DNA from: CBDBJR01 sp965206445
Lineage (GTDB): Bacteria > Pseudomonadota > Gammaproteobacteria > Arenicellales > Poriferihabitantaceae
Assembly: GCA_965206445.1 (NCBI GenBank)
Contig: CBDBJR010000002.1
Location: 2,976,001 to 3,040,000 of the forward strand
Length of the DNA: 64,000 nucleotides
Direction: 5' to 3'
Part shown: positions 33,837 to 42,881 of the stretch, piece after piece
How the letters are laid out: every line of letters starts with the position of its first letter
Numbering within the stretch: position 1 is the stretch's first letter
Program-made: the position numbers and the translations under genes
Notes under the pieces: model-generated
Told to the model about the DNA's origin: nothing
Databases searched by the model: none
Seen by the model: only the letters and a program-made list of their open reading frames with translations

Positions 33837-35480
33837 ATGCCCGACTCCTCCTCCGGCGCACCCACCGATTCAATCGCTGATTCAATCGACCTGTCCCAAT
33901 ACGACATTGCTCAGCCCACACAGATTATTTACAACCCCACCTACGAGACGCTGTTCGACGAGGAAACCCGGGACAGTTTGAGCGGCTTTGAGCGCGGCGT
34001 AGTGACCGCCAGCGGCGCGGTGGCGGTGGATACGGGGGAGTTTACCGGTCGCTCGCCGAAGGACAAGTACATTGTCCGCGATGACCTGACGCGCGATACA
34101 TTCTGGTGGTCGGATCAGGGTAAGAACGACAATCAACCGCTCAGTCAGGAAAACTGGCGGGTGCTGAAGCAACTGGTCGCCCGGCAGTTGAGCCATACCC
34201 GGCTGTTTGTCGTCGATGCGTACTGCGGCGCCAACCCCGATACCCGCCTGTCGATCCGTTTTGTTATGCAGGTTGCCTGGCAGGCGCACTTTGTCAAAAA
34301 CATGTTTATTCGCCCGGATGCGGAGGAACTGGAAAATTTTCGCCCGGACTTCGTGGTGATGAACGGCTCGAAGACGACCAACCCGCATTGGCAGGAGATG
34401 CGGATGCACTCGGAAAATTTCGTGGCCTTTAACCTGACCGAGCGGATGCAGCTGATCGGCGGCACCTGGTACGGCGGTGAGATGAAAAAAGGGCTGTTTT
34501 CGGTCATGAATTATTTTTTGCCGCTGCGCGGCATCGCCTCGATGCATTGCTCGGCCAACGTCGGCACAACGGGCGACACGGCGATCTTTTTCGGACTCTC
34601 CGGCACCGGCAAAACCACCCTTTCAACCGACCCCGGCAGGCGGCTTATCGGTGACGATGAGCACGGCTGGGATGACCGCGGCGTATTCAATTTCGAGGGC
34701 GGCTGCTACGCCAAGACCATCCGCTTGAATGCCGAGTCGGAGCCGGACATTTATCGCGCTATCCGGCGCGACGCGCTGCTCGAAAATGTGGCGGTTCGGG
34801 CCGACGGCTCAGTGGATTATGACGACAGCTCAAAAACCGAAAATGGCCGGGTGTCCTACCCGATCTACCACATCGACAACATCATCAAACCGGTCTCCAG
34901 AGCAGGCCGGGCGAGCAATGTGGTGTTTTTATCGGCCGATGCTTTCGGGGTCCTGCCGGCGGTGTCGATATTGACCCCGATGCAGGCGCAGTACCATTTT
35001 CTGTCCGGGTTCACCGCCAAACTGGCCGGTACGGAACGCGGGGTAAGCGCGCCGGTGCCGACGTTTTCCGCGTGTTTTGGCGCGGCTTTTTTGAGCCTGC
35101 ACCCGACCCGGTACAGCCATGAACTGGTGAAAAAAATGCGGGCGTCGAACGCCCGCGCCTACCTGGTCAATACCGGCTGGAACGGCACCGGTCGGCGCAT
35201 ATCGATCGACGCCACCCGCGCCATCATCAACGCGATTTTGACCGGCGCATTCGAGCGCGCCGAGACGCACGTGATTCCCTGTTTCAACCTTGAAATACCG
35301 CTCAGTCTGCCCGGCGTTGACCCCGCCATCCTCGACCCCCGCAGCAGCTACGCCGATGCGGCCGAGTGGGAAGCCGGGGCGAACAAGCTGGCCGCGCTGT
35401 TTATCGACAACTTCAAGCAATACGAAGACACCGAGGAAGGCCGGCGGCTGGTGCAGGCCGGCCCGTCGCCGGTGATTTAG
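33837..35480 (+). CDS. pckA: Phosphoenolpyruvate carboxykinase (ATP)
   Basis: 547 aa, gluconeogenic conversion of oxaloacetate to PEP. GVVTASGAVAVDTGEFTGRS with RSPKDKYIV binds substrate; kinase-1a GLSGTGKTTLSTDP and kinase-2 LIGDDEHGWD bind ATP and metal; NFEGGCYAKTI and YPIYHIDNII are conserved. Length matches the E. coli enzyme (540). No strong ribosome binding site precedes the ATG. Confidence 0.97.
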   Translation: MPDSSSGAPTDSIADSIDLSQYDIAQPTQIIYNPTYETLFDEETRDSLSGFERGVVTASGAVAVDTGEFTGRSPKDKYIVRDDLTRDTFWWSDQGKNDNQPLSQENWRVLKQLVARQLSHTRLFVVDAYCGANPDTRLSIRFVMQVAWQAHFVKNMFIRPDAEELENFRPDFVVMNGSKTTNPHWQEMRMHSENFVAFNLTERMQLIGGTWYGGEMKKGLFSVMNYFLPLRGIASMHCSANVGTTGDTAIFFGLSGTGKTTLSTDPGRRLIGDDEHGWDDRGVFNFEGGCYAKTIRLNAESEPDIYRAIRRDALLENVAVRADGSVDYDDSSKTENGRVSYPIYHIDNIIKPVSRAGRASNVVFLSADAFGVLPAVSILTPMQAQYHFLSGFTAKLAGTERGVSAPVPTFSACFGAAFLSLHPTRYSHELVKKMRASNARAYLVNTGWNGTGRRISIDATRAIINAILTGAFERAETHVIPCFNLEIPLSLPGVDPAILDPRSSYADAAEWEAGANKLAALFIDNFKQYEDTEEGRRLVQAGPSPVI

Positions 35481-35500
35481 GCGGTTTGCGGTGCGCCCGG

Positions 35501-36085
35501 TCAGCTGATGCCACCCAGCAGATCGATGCCAAACAGCCGCAGGTATTCATAGTAGTACCGCCCGACCCCGATTTTTTTACACTGCCAGAACGCCTTGTGC
35601 CAGCCGATCGGGATCTCTCCGTGGTCGGGTTTTTCCGGGATCAGCGCGAACAAATCCGGGCGCTGATAGGATTGCTTCAACTCCGCCGTCAGCGGCTCGC
35701 GGAAATTGCGCCGGTAGCTTTGCTCGGTGACATAATGCACATGCGATTTGATATAGCGCCGGGTCGGCAGGTGGTAGCTGTAGATGGTGTATGAGCGCCG
35801 GCCGGCGGCGTGCCGGTACACGGCAAATAACCGCGCGCCCCGGACGCCCGAATGGATCCGCCGATAGCGGCTATCGACCTCGGCGGGGTGGAGCTGGCGC
35901 GGGCGGTTTTGGGCATCCTCGGTGTAGAAAATGACCTGATCCCAATACGACTTGCCGGCGTCATCCCGGCAGTACAGATGCTGCTCGGCGGCCAGCGCCC
36001 CCGGCTGCACCAATAGCAGCCCGGCGCCGATGAGCAGGCACCAGCAGGCGAGGCGCAGTCGGGTTGATGCGGGCAAGGGCGGCAT
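35501..36085 (-). CDS. Secreted protein of unknown function
   Basis: 194 aa with a classical signal peptide (LRLACWCLLIGAGLLLVQPG then ALA|AEQHLY). The mature part is rich in Tyr and Arg (SYTIYSYHLPTRRYIKSHVH). Two Cys are visible (LYCRDDAGKSYWDQ and WQCKKIGVGRYYYEYL), which could pair in the periplasm. No family recognised. It is convergent with pckA and divergent from the EamA gene. Confidence 0.65.
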   Translation of the reverse strand: MPPLPASTRLRLACWCLLIGAGLLLVQPGALAAEQHLYCRDDAGKSYWDQVIFYTEDAQNRPRQLHPAEVDSRYRRIHSGVRGARLFAVYRHAAGRRSYTIYSYHLPTRRYIKSHVHYVTEQSYRRNFREPLTAELKQSYQRPDLFALIPEKPDHGEIPIGWHKAFWQCKKIGVGRYYYEYLRLFGIDLLGGIS

Positions 36086-36202
36086 GCGATTATGCTATCA
36101 TGCCAGCCGGTCATGTGCGCTGCTGCGCCGCCGACTACCTGCCCGGCGGTGCCGCCGCCGTCCATCGGCTATGTGCCCCCTCACCCACCCGCCTGCGCCC
36201 GT

Positions 36203-37090
36203 ATGCCGACCGAATTGAGCAAGCCGACCTGGTTTGACTTGTCGAAACTGTTTTTCGTCGGTGCGATCTGGGGCGGGTCGTTTATTTTTATCTCCCTGGC
36301 GCTCACCGATTTCGGCCCGATCAGCATTGCGGCGTGGCGTATTGCGGTGGCGGCGGTGCTTTTGCTGTTGGTCAGCCTGCTGCTGCGGCAGGCGTTTCCG
36401 CGCACGCTGCGCGAGTGGAAAATGATCAGTCTGGTGGGGCTGCTCAATAGCGCCGTGCCGTTCTTTTTGATCAACTGGGGGCAGCAGTTTATCAGCAGCG
36501 CCGAATCCGCACTGCTGATGGCCTCCGGGACGTTTTGTGCTTTGCTGCTATCGCATTATGTCAGTGACGACGAACGCATCAATTGGGCGCGCGGCCTCGG
36601 GATATGCGTCGGTTTTCTCGGGGTTGTGGTGCTGTTCATCGACGGGCTGCTGACCGCCGGGCTGGGCTTGCTGGCCGGCCAGCTGGCCGTCGTCGGGGCC
36701 GGATGCAGCTATGCCGTCTCGTCCGTTTTGGCCCGGCGCATCACCCATCTGCCCTCGATTTCCTGTTCGGCGGCAACCATGCTGACCGCCGGGGCGTATA
36801 TGCTGCCGCTGGCATTTTTGCTCGAGCAGCCGCTGCCGGGCGACGCCGGCGTAAGCGCGATTGTCTCGGTGCTGTATCTCGGTATGATTGGCACGGCAAT
36901 GGCGTTTGTTATCCGCTTTACCATCATCCGCGCCAATGGCGCCGTGTTTATGTCGCAGGTCGGTTATCTGGTGCCGGTATTCGGCGTCTTCTGGAGCTGG
37001 CTGTTTCTGACGGCAACCATCGGCCCGCAAACCTGGGTCACGCTGGCGCTGATACTGCTCGGCATCGCCATCACCCGCCACGGCAGTTGA
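36203..37090 (+). CDS. EamA (DMT) family transporter
   Basis: 295 aa from ATG 36203 (MPTELSKPTWFDLSKLFFVG). The open frame extends upstream to 36092, but that part is Pro/Cys-rich and lacks coding character. Ten transmembrane helices in two EamA halves are expected; typical stretches are AIWGGSFIFISLALTDFGPI and GTAMAFVIRFTIIRANGAVF. Substrate unknown (family members export amino acids or metabolites). Confidence 0.88.
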   Translation: MPTELSKPTWFDLSKLFFVGAIWGGSFIFISLALTDFGPISIAAWRIAVAAVLLLLVSLLLRQAFPRTLREWKMISLVGLLNSAVPFFLINWGQQFISSAESALLMASGTFCALLLSHYVSDDERINWARGLGICVGFLGVVVLFIDGLLTAGLGLLAGQLAVVGAGCSYAVSSVLARRITHLPSISCSAATMLTAGAYMLPLAFLLEQPLPGDAGVSAIVSVLYLGMIGTAMAFVIRFTIIRANGAVFMSQVGYLVPVFGVFWSWLFLTATIGPQTWVTLALILLGIAITRHGS

Positions 37091-37198
37091 CCGCCGCACC
37101 GGTGCGGGCTAACCGCGGCGCATCGTCCCCGCGCTAGCCGGATGCGCTACAATCAACGCCCGTTCCGCCACCCCCGCTGACGCCCGACCGATCAAACC

Positions 37199-37978
37199 AT
37201 GGCACCCGAGATTACCCACCGGATGCTGCAAACCGCGCTCCAGGCGGCGGATACGGCCAGGCAGATTACCCGCCGTTACTTCCGCTCCCCGCTTGGTGTC
37301 GACAGCAAGCCCGATCAGTCGCCGGTTACGGTGGCCGACCGCGAAACCGAGCAGGCGCTTAAAAATCTGCTGCTGGAGCGATTCCCCGAACACGGGTTTG
37401 TCGGCGAAGAAAGCGGCTGTTGGGGCGCCTCCGCCGCGTGGCAATGGGTGGTTGACCCGATTGACGGTACCGCCGCATTTATCAGCGGCAGGCCCACCTT
37501 TGGCACCCTCATCGCCCTGTTATTCGAGCGCCGGCCGATGCTCGGCATTATCGACCACGCGATACTCAACGAGCGCTGGGTCGGGGTCGCCGGGCAGGCA
37601 ACCCGATACAACGGCATCGCCTGCAAAACCCGCGATACGCGCCGTCTGGAGCACGCTTCGCTATACGCCACCAGCCCGGATATGTTCACCGCATCGGCGC
37701 TGGGGCAGTTCGAGCGGCTGTCTGCCGGCGTGCGCTTTCGCGCCTTTGGCGGCGACTGCTACAACTACGGACTGCTGGCGTCGGGTTTTATCGATATCGT
37801 CTGTGAGGCCGGCTTGCAGCCCTATGACTATTGTGCGCTGGTGCCGGCGGTACAGGGCGCCGGCGGGGTGATCAGCGACTGGAGCGGGCGGGCGGTTGAC
37901 CTCGATTCGAGCGGTCAGATACTGGCCAGCGCGAATCCCCGGCTGCATGCGCACGCCCTGGAAAAGCTGGCGGCGTAG
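37199..37978 (+). CDS. Inositol-monophosphatase-family phosphatase (HisN-like)
   Basis: 259 aa Li-sensitive Mg-dependent phosphatase fold. Metal ligands: GEESG near residue 69, VVDPIDGTAAFISGRP near 89, and PYDYCALVPAVQGAGGVISD at the third site. The FISGRPTFGTLIAL context is typical of histidinol-phosphatase HisN rather than SuhB. No his genes are nearby, so the substrate assignment is tentative. Confidence 0.82.
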   Translation: MAPEITHRMLQTALQAADTARQITRRYFRSPLGVDSKPDQSPVTVADRETEQALKNLLLERFPEHGFVGEESGCWGASAAWQWVVDPIDGTAAFISGRPTFGTLIALLFERRPMLGIIDHAILNERWVGVAGQATRYNGIACKTRDTRRLEHASLYATSPDMFTASALGQFERLSAGVRFRAFGGDCYNYGLLASGFIDIVCEAGLQPYDYCALVPAVQGAGGVISDWSGRAVDLDSSGQILASANPRLHAHALEKLAA

Positions 37979-38058
37979 CGCGGTCAGCCCGATAGCGCGG
38001 TGCCCCGATGCGCTGTGCGGGCGCCGCCCGGCGAGCCGGACGGCAGCTCGAGTCCGCG

Positions 38059-38694
38059 CTACTGCACGTACTCGAACACCTTCACGATATGGGTGACGCC
38101 GCGCACCGCCTTGGCCGTTTCGACCGCCGCATCGGCCTCGCTGCGGGTTACCAGCCCCAGCAGATAAACCCGCCCCCTTTCGGTGGTGACCGTGATCGAG
38201 GCGGACGGGATGCCCTTGGTGCGCAGCAATCTGGTTTTGACCTTGCTGGTAATCCAGCTATCGTTGGCGCGGCCAATCAAACCGGTTTTGCCGGAGAGGG
38301 TCAACTCATTGACCACGCTGCGCGTTTGCGGGTTACTGCGCACCAATTCCGCCGCATATTGCTGCTGCTCCAGGGTGGTGACTTCGCCGGTCAGCAGGAC
38401 AATGTTATTGACCACGGTGACGTTGATATTCACCAGGTCGGCGAGCCGGGGGTCGAATGTAATCACGTTGGCCAGTTTTAGCTCGAGTGTGTGGTCGTCC
38501 AGATTCTGCCCGGCGGAGCGGCGGTCGGACAGTACTTCAATCGCGCTCACTGTGGCGGTAGTGCCAAGCACGACAGGCACGCAACCGGCCAGCTGTGAAA
38601 TCGCAATCAGGGCCGCAATCAAGGCGGCGCAGCAGACGGTCGGGGGCAGTGGGTTGCCGCGGGTCGGGTGGTCAGGCATGGCGTGGGCTCTCAC
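38059..38694 (-). CDS. dolP: Outer membrane BON-domain lipoprotein DolP
   Basis: Dual BON-domain lipoprotein of the outer membrane, important for envelope integrity. Lipobox LAGC follows a hydrophobic stretch (ALIAALIAISQLAGC). BON1 includes VNINVTVVNNIVLLTGEVTT; BON2 includes SASITVTTERGRVYLLGLVT. The frame opens at 38694; the ATG at 38679 (MPDHPTRGN) is more likely because the earlier residues do not fit. It is the last gene of the lpoA-yraN-dolP block. Confidence 0.9.
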   Translation of the reverse strand: MRAHAMPDHPTRGNPLPPTVCCAALIAALIAISQLAGCVPVVLGTTATVSAIEVLSDRRSAGQNLDDHTLELKLANVITFDPRLADLVNINVTVVNNIVLLTGEVTTLEQQQYAAELVRSNPQTRSVVNELTLSGKTGLIGRANDSWITSKVKTRLLRTKGIPSASITVTTERGRVYLLGLVTRSEADAAVETAKAVRGVTHIVKVFEYVQ

Positions 38695-38849
38695 AAAAAA
38701 TGATGGGTGGATAAATGTCGGTTACATTCAATTCAAGCAACGCAGGACCCGGCAAATTAAATTAATCTGTGCGCGTATACCGGGCGCTGTTCCGGGTGCG
38801 CACCGGCGGTTTGCCGGCCTGCGCGCGGCGACCCGCCTTGATCCGCCGG

Positions 38850-39233
38850 TTAAAACGCATCGACAACCCAGTTGACGGCATAAGCGGAAGGCGCGCCCCG
38901 GACGGCCACGACATCAAACCGGCAGGCGGAAAACACCAGTGCGTCATTATGTGCCAGGAACGACTCCGCCGCAACGCGCAGTTTGCGTTGTTTTTGCTGC
39001 GTGACGCTGTCCAGCGCGCCGCCGTATTGCTCTGACCGGCGATAGCGCACCTCGACAAACACCAGCTCTTGCCGCTGCCACATCACCAGATCGATTTCGC
39101 CGCCGGGGCAGCGAAAATTCCGCTGCACCAGCGTCAGGCCGTGCTGCTGTAGATGCGCCAGCGCAATCGACTCGGCGTGATTGCCGCGCACCAGATGGGC
39201 CGCCGGGCCGGCCCCGGTTTTGGCGGGCGGCAT
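38850..39233 (-). CDS. yraN: YraN / UPF0102 family nuclease-like protein
   Basis: 127 aa, restriction-endonuclease-like fold. The core is ALAHLQQHGLTLVQRNFRCP, GGEIDLVMW and LVFVEVRYRRS (the E-x-D ... ExK-like motif has VEVR here). FDVVAVRG is at the end. It lies just after lpoA (6-bp gap), as in the E. coli yraM-yraN order. Its molecular role is unproven. Confidence 0.9.
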   Translation of the reverse strand: MPPAKTGAGPAAHLVRGNHAESIALAHLQQHGLTLVQRNFRCPGGEIDLVMWQRQELVFVEVRYRRSEQYGGALDSVTQQKQRKLRVAAESFLAHNDALVFSACRFDVVAVRGAPSAYAVNWVVDAF

Positions 39234-39239
39234 ACGCGG

Positions 39240-41429
39240 CTAATTGACGGCAGGGGCCGCAAGCGCCGGTGGCACGCGCACCGCCCGGCCCTGGTTGAAG
39301 GTGCTCCAGACAAGCTGCCGCCGGGCATTGCCGTTGCGGTCGATACCGAGGTGCATCATTTCCCCCTGATGCTGTAGCCAGGAATTGGCGCGCAACCGAT
39401 TCAGCTGCGGAATCAACAGATAGCTTTCAAAGCCAAGCGCGTACAGCCGGGCCAGCGCAGTATGCCGGTAACGGTTCTGCGGCTGTGGCGGTTGCCGGGC
39501 GTCCGGGTCGGCTGCCGACGCCGGCTCAGCGGTGCTGCTGTCGCGGTCGAGCGGCGGTTGTTCGGTGGTGGCGTTATCGCCGTTGTCGGCAGCGCTGTCC
39601 GCCGCGTCCGCCGTACGACTATCGCCATTCGCCGGCGCATCCTGCGCGTCGGCTGCCGGCGTAGCCGGTAGCGGCAACGCGCGCAGCATCCAGTGGATGT
39701 CGCCAAATATTACACCGTCGAGGTCCGCATCCGCCGCCGGATTGGGGCGGCCGCTGTGCAGGTTCGACATCGCATAGAGGGAGAGATCATGCGCACCGGA
39801 GAAGCGGATTTGCGGCACGATCAGCGGCGCCCGCTCGGCCGCGACCGCCAGAAACAAAAAATCCATATCATCGCGCCGCCGCGGGTTGAAGCGCAAACGA
39901 CGGTTCAACTGCGCGCTCAGGCGCTGGTGCCGCGCGACACTGTGGTCGATGCCGAGTAGCTGCCGCACCAGCTGCGCATAGTCGTCGTTGTCGCGGGCAA
40001 ACGATTGGGTGACCGCTATCGTCCCGCCAAGCTGCTGCCAGTGGTCGGCGAAGGCGCCGGCGGCGCGCTGGCTCCAGTCGGCATCGCTGTATAACAGGCC
40101 GGCCTGTCGATGACCGTCAGCGAAAGCGCGCTCGGCCACCTGCCGTGCTTCCGGCTCGGGCGACAGGCTGATGCCGAACAGATTATCGGCCTGATGCTGC
40201 GCCGGGATTTCACCCACCACCAGGGTCGGCACGGTCGGTGTATAGCCGTCCAGCAGCAAGCCGACCGCCTGCCGCCCCAGCGGGCCGACGATAAACTCCG
40301 CGCCGTCATTCAGTGCGGCCTGATAATACAGGTGCGCCAGTTGCGCATCCTCGCCAATGTCGTACACCTGAACCAGCGGCCGATCGACCGAGCGGTTGCG
40401 GGCGTGTGAGTCCAAAAAGCCGTCGTAGAAAGCCTGCGCCGCACCGCCGTCAGCCGACGTCAACGGCAGCAGCAGCGCCAGTCGGGTATACGGTTTTTGC
40501 CGGCCGACAGGCGCCACCCCGACGATCGCCTCGGGCCGCGCCGGGTGGCTGGGGTAGAGTGACTGCCAGTATTGCAGCGCCGGGCCCTGCTGTCCCGACC
40601 CGGTTGACAGCAGCACGTCGGCGAGCGCAATCCAGCCCTCAACCAGTCGATCCTCGGTGCTCTCCCGCAATAGCGACAGGTTGAGCGGGTTGAGGGCGTT
40701 GATCAGCTGAATGATGCGCGCCTGATTGCGCTGCTGCTCGCCATTTTGCAGATACGCGTCGTGCCCGATTAAACTGATGACCGCCGCCTGCTGCCGGCCG
40801 AGCGCAAGCTGGGAATCGGCCAGCAAAGCCCCGACCTGACGGCGATAATGCGGCGCCAGGCCGGGCTGTCGATACAGCGCTTGCAGCTGCGCGAGCGCCG
40901 TCGGATGATCGCCCTGCGCCTGCCGCAGCCGCGCCGACTGAATCGCCAGCTCCTGCTGCTGCGATGCATCCAGCGGCAGCGTCGCCAGCCGCTCGAGTTG
41001 CTGCTGTGCGGCCGGATACTGCTGGGCATCAATCAACCCGGCCACGGCCAGCAGCAGATACACCGCCGCCTGCTCCGCCGTCGCGTGCTCCGCCTGCGCC
41101 ACCAGCGTCCGGGGGTCATCGATCACAATAATCTCCTGCGGCGGTTCCAGGACGTACACGGTGGCCTCCGGCTGCGGCGGTGGAGGCGAAGGCGGAGGCG
41201 GAGGTGGAGGTGGAGGTGGAGGGTCGGCCTGCGGCACCACTATCGATTCGGTGGGCACCGGATTGCGTTGCGGCCCGGCGCAGCCGGCCAGCACCAGCAC
41301 GGCGGTCAGCATCACGACCAACGGCAGGGCGCCGGGGCTATGCCTTAACCACGGCACGACAGCGGACCGCAACCGGCAAGGCCGGCGGTGCAGGTGGGCG
41401 GGGCAGCGCAATCGGATCGAAAAAGACAT
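39240..41429 (-). CDS. lpoA: Penicillin-binding protein activator LpoA
   Basis: 729 aa outer membrane lipoprotein that activates PBP1A. Lipobox LAGC near residue 49 follows a long basic N-terminus (an internal start nearer the hydrophobic stretch is possible). A Pro tract follows (11 Pro with Ser), then TPR-like repeats (about 100-300) and a LivJ-like periplasmic-binding fold (RLALLLPLTSADGGAAQAFY, VGPLGRQAVGLLLDGYTPTV). Near the C-terminus a 70-residue Asp/Ala/Thr-rich linker interrupts the fold (ANGDSRTADAADSAADNGDN), longer than I would expect for this family. Confidence 0.92.
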   Translation of the reverse strand: MSFSIRLRCPAHLHRRPCRLRSAVVPWLRHSPGALPLVVMLTAVLVLAGCAGPQRNPVPTESIVVPQADPPPPPPPPPPPSPPPPQPEATVYVLEPPQEIIVIDDPRTLVAQAEHATAEQAAVYLLLAVAGLIDAQQYPAAQQQLERLATLPLDASQQQELAIQSARLRQAQGDHPTALAQLQALYRQPGLAPHYRRQVGALLADSQLALGRQQAAVISLIGHDAYLQNGEQQRNQARIIQLINALNPLNLSLLRESTEDRLVEGWIALADVLLSTGSGQQGPALQYWQSLYPSHPARPEAIVGVAPVGRQKPYTRLALLLPLTSADGGAAQAFYDGFLDSHARNRSVDRPLVQVYDIGEDAQLAHLYYQAALNDGAEFIVGPLGRQAVGLLLDGYTPTVPTLVVGEIPAQHQADNLFGISLSPEPEARQVAERAFADGHRQAGLLYSDADWSQRAAGAFADHWQQLGGTIAVTQSFARDNDDYAQLVRQLLGIDHSVARHQRLSAQLNRRLRFNPRRRDDMDFLFLAVAAERAPLIVPQIRFSGAHDLSLYAMSNLHSGRPNPAADADLDGVIFGDIHWMLRALPLPATPAADAQDAPANGDSRTADAADSAADNGDNATTEQPPLDRDSSTAEPASAADPDARQPPQPQNRYRHTALARLYALGFESYLLIPQLNRLRANSWLQHQGEMMHLGIDRNGNARRQLVWSTFNQGRAVRVPPALAAPAVN

Positions 41430-41597
41430 GATTGGCGGATATTATGGCGTAAAAAGTCGGAGAATAGCGTATTTTATCGTGGCGCCGACTGGTGCGGTCG
41501 ATAAGCGCCGATGGGCGCACTGCTGACCGCGACAGTATGCTGCGGCGGCGCGCTCAATCCAACCCCGTGAGGCCCGCGAGAGGCGCCAGGCAGGTCT

Positions 41598-42473
41598 ATG
41601 AACAGTAAAACCGGAGTGCTGTCGGTCATCGCCACCCCGATAGGGAATCTGGGCGATCTGTCGCCGCGCGCCGTGGAGACCCTGCGGCAGGCCGACCTGA
41701 TTCTGGCGGAAGACACCCGCCACGCCGGCGTGCTGCTGCGGCACTATCAGATCAAGCGCCCGCTGATGTCGCTGCACCAGCATAACGAACGCAGCAAAGT
41801 CGCGACCCTGCTCGCCCGCATTCAACAGGGCGAGCAGATCGCCCTGATCAGCGATGCCGGCACGCCGCTCATCAGCGACCCGGGGTTTGTGCTGGTGCGG
41901 GCACTGCGACAGGCCGGCCTGCCGGTGGTGACGCTGCCGGGCGCGAGCGCGCTGATTGCTGCGTTGAGTGTCTGCGGCATTGCCGCCGACCGCTTCTGTT
42001 TTGAAGGTTTTCTGCCGCACAAATCCGAGGCACGCCAGGCGCACCTGCAACAGCACGCCCGCGAACCGCGGACGCTGGTGTTCTATGAATCCAGCCATCG
42101 GCTGCTGCCCAGCCTGCAGGATATGCTGACCGCATTCGGCCCGCAGCGCAGCGGCTGTGTCGCCCGCGAGATGACAAAAAAATTTGAATCCTACTATTTC
42201 GGCACGCTGGAGGATATTCAGACGCAGCTGCATCACCACCCCGACCACCAAAAGGGCGAGTTTGTGCTGATCATCGCCGGCGCATCGCAAGCCGACGCCA
42301 ACCGACAGCGACACACCCAGGCAATGCAGGTGCTGCTACGAGAGCTGCCATTGAAAAAAGCCAGCGCGGTCGCCGCCGAATTGCTGCAACTGAATAAAAA
42401 CGAACTCTATCGAGCCGGGCTTGCACTCCGGCAGGGCACGGGGACAGCGGGGAAGCCCGATTCCGATGAGTAA
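41598..42473 (+). CDS. rsmI: 16S rRNA 2'-O-ribose C1402 methyltransferase
   Basis: 291 aa, methylates C1402 of 16S rRNA. TetraPyrrole-methylase fold: VIATPIGNLGDLSPRAVETL, ADLILAEDTRHAGVLLRHYQ, LISDAGTPLISDPG and LPGASALIAALSVCGIAADR. Divergent from lpoA as in E. coli. Its 3' end meets the small minus-strand gene of the STAND module with a 27-bp gap. Confidence 0.96.
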   Translation: MNSKTGVLSVIATPIGNLGDLSPRAVETLRQADLILAEDTRHAGVLLRHYQIKRPLMSLHQHNERSKVATLLARIQQGEQIALISDAGTPLISDPGFVLVRALRQAGLPVVTLPGASALIAALSVCGIAADRFCFEGFLPHKSEARQAHLQQHAREPRTLVFYESSHRLLPSLQDMLTAFGPQRSGCVAREMTKKFESYYFGTLEDIQTQLHHHPDHQKGEFVLIIAGASQADANRQRHTQAMQVLLRELPLKKASAVAAELLQLNKNELYRAGLALRQGTGTAGKPDSDE

Positions 42474-42500
42474 TAGTCGCTTGATTGATAAAGTGAAAGG

Positions 42501-42761
42501 TCAACCCCCGTCTCTTTCTGCTTTATCCGGCTGTTTTTTGCTTTGTCGGCTGCTATTGAGCAGGGGGGTTTCTTTGAGGGTATGCAGGAAAGCCAGCTTT
42601 ACGATCTGGCCGAGCGACCCGAGTTGAAGCGACAGCGTTTCCTGGCTTAGCAGGTCCCACTTTTCTTCCACTTGTGACGGGTCAAAGGTAACCACGTCTT
42701 CGAACATCGGCTCAAAGAGGTCTTCTACCTCAGGCAATTCCAGCGTTTCCCAATCGGTCAT
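42501..42761 (-). CDS. Small acidic protein downstream of the STAND NTPase
   Basis: 86 aa, family not recognised. The N-terminal half is strongly acidic (MTDWETLELPEVEDLFEPMF) and the C-terminal tail basic (RQSKKQPDKAERDGG). LGSLGQIVKLAFLHTLKETP is a predicted amphipathic helix. It starts 120 bp after the end of the NTPase gene on the same strand, so co-transcription is likely. It may be a partner or regulator of the NTPase (inference). Confidence 0.55.
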   Translation of the reverse strand: MTDWETLELPEVEDLFEPMFEDVVTFDPSQVEEKWDLLSQETLSLQLGSLGQIVKLAFLHTLKETPLLNSSRQSKKQPDKAERDGG

Positions 42762-42881
42762 GATGCTATCTGTTTGGTGTGTTATCGCCTTGCATATCAG
42801 GGCTAATTGCTGTGTCCGTCAATGAATCGCGCAGGTACAGTACCTTAAATGATCCTCGCAGAAAGGCAAAGCGAGTCGGTA

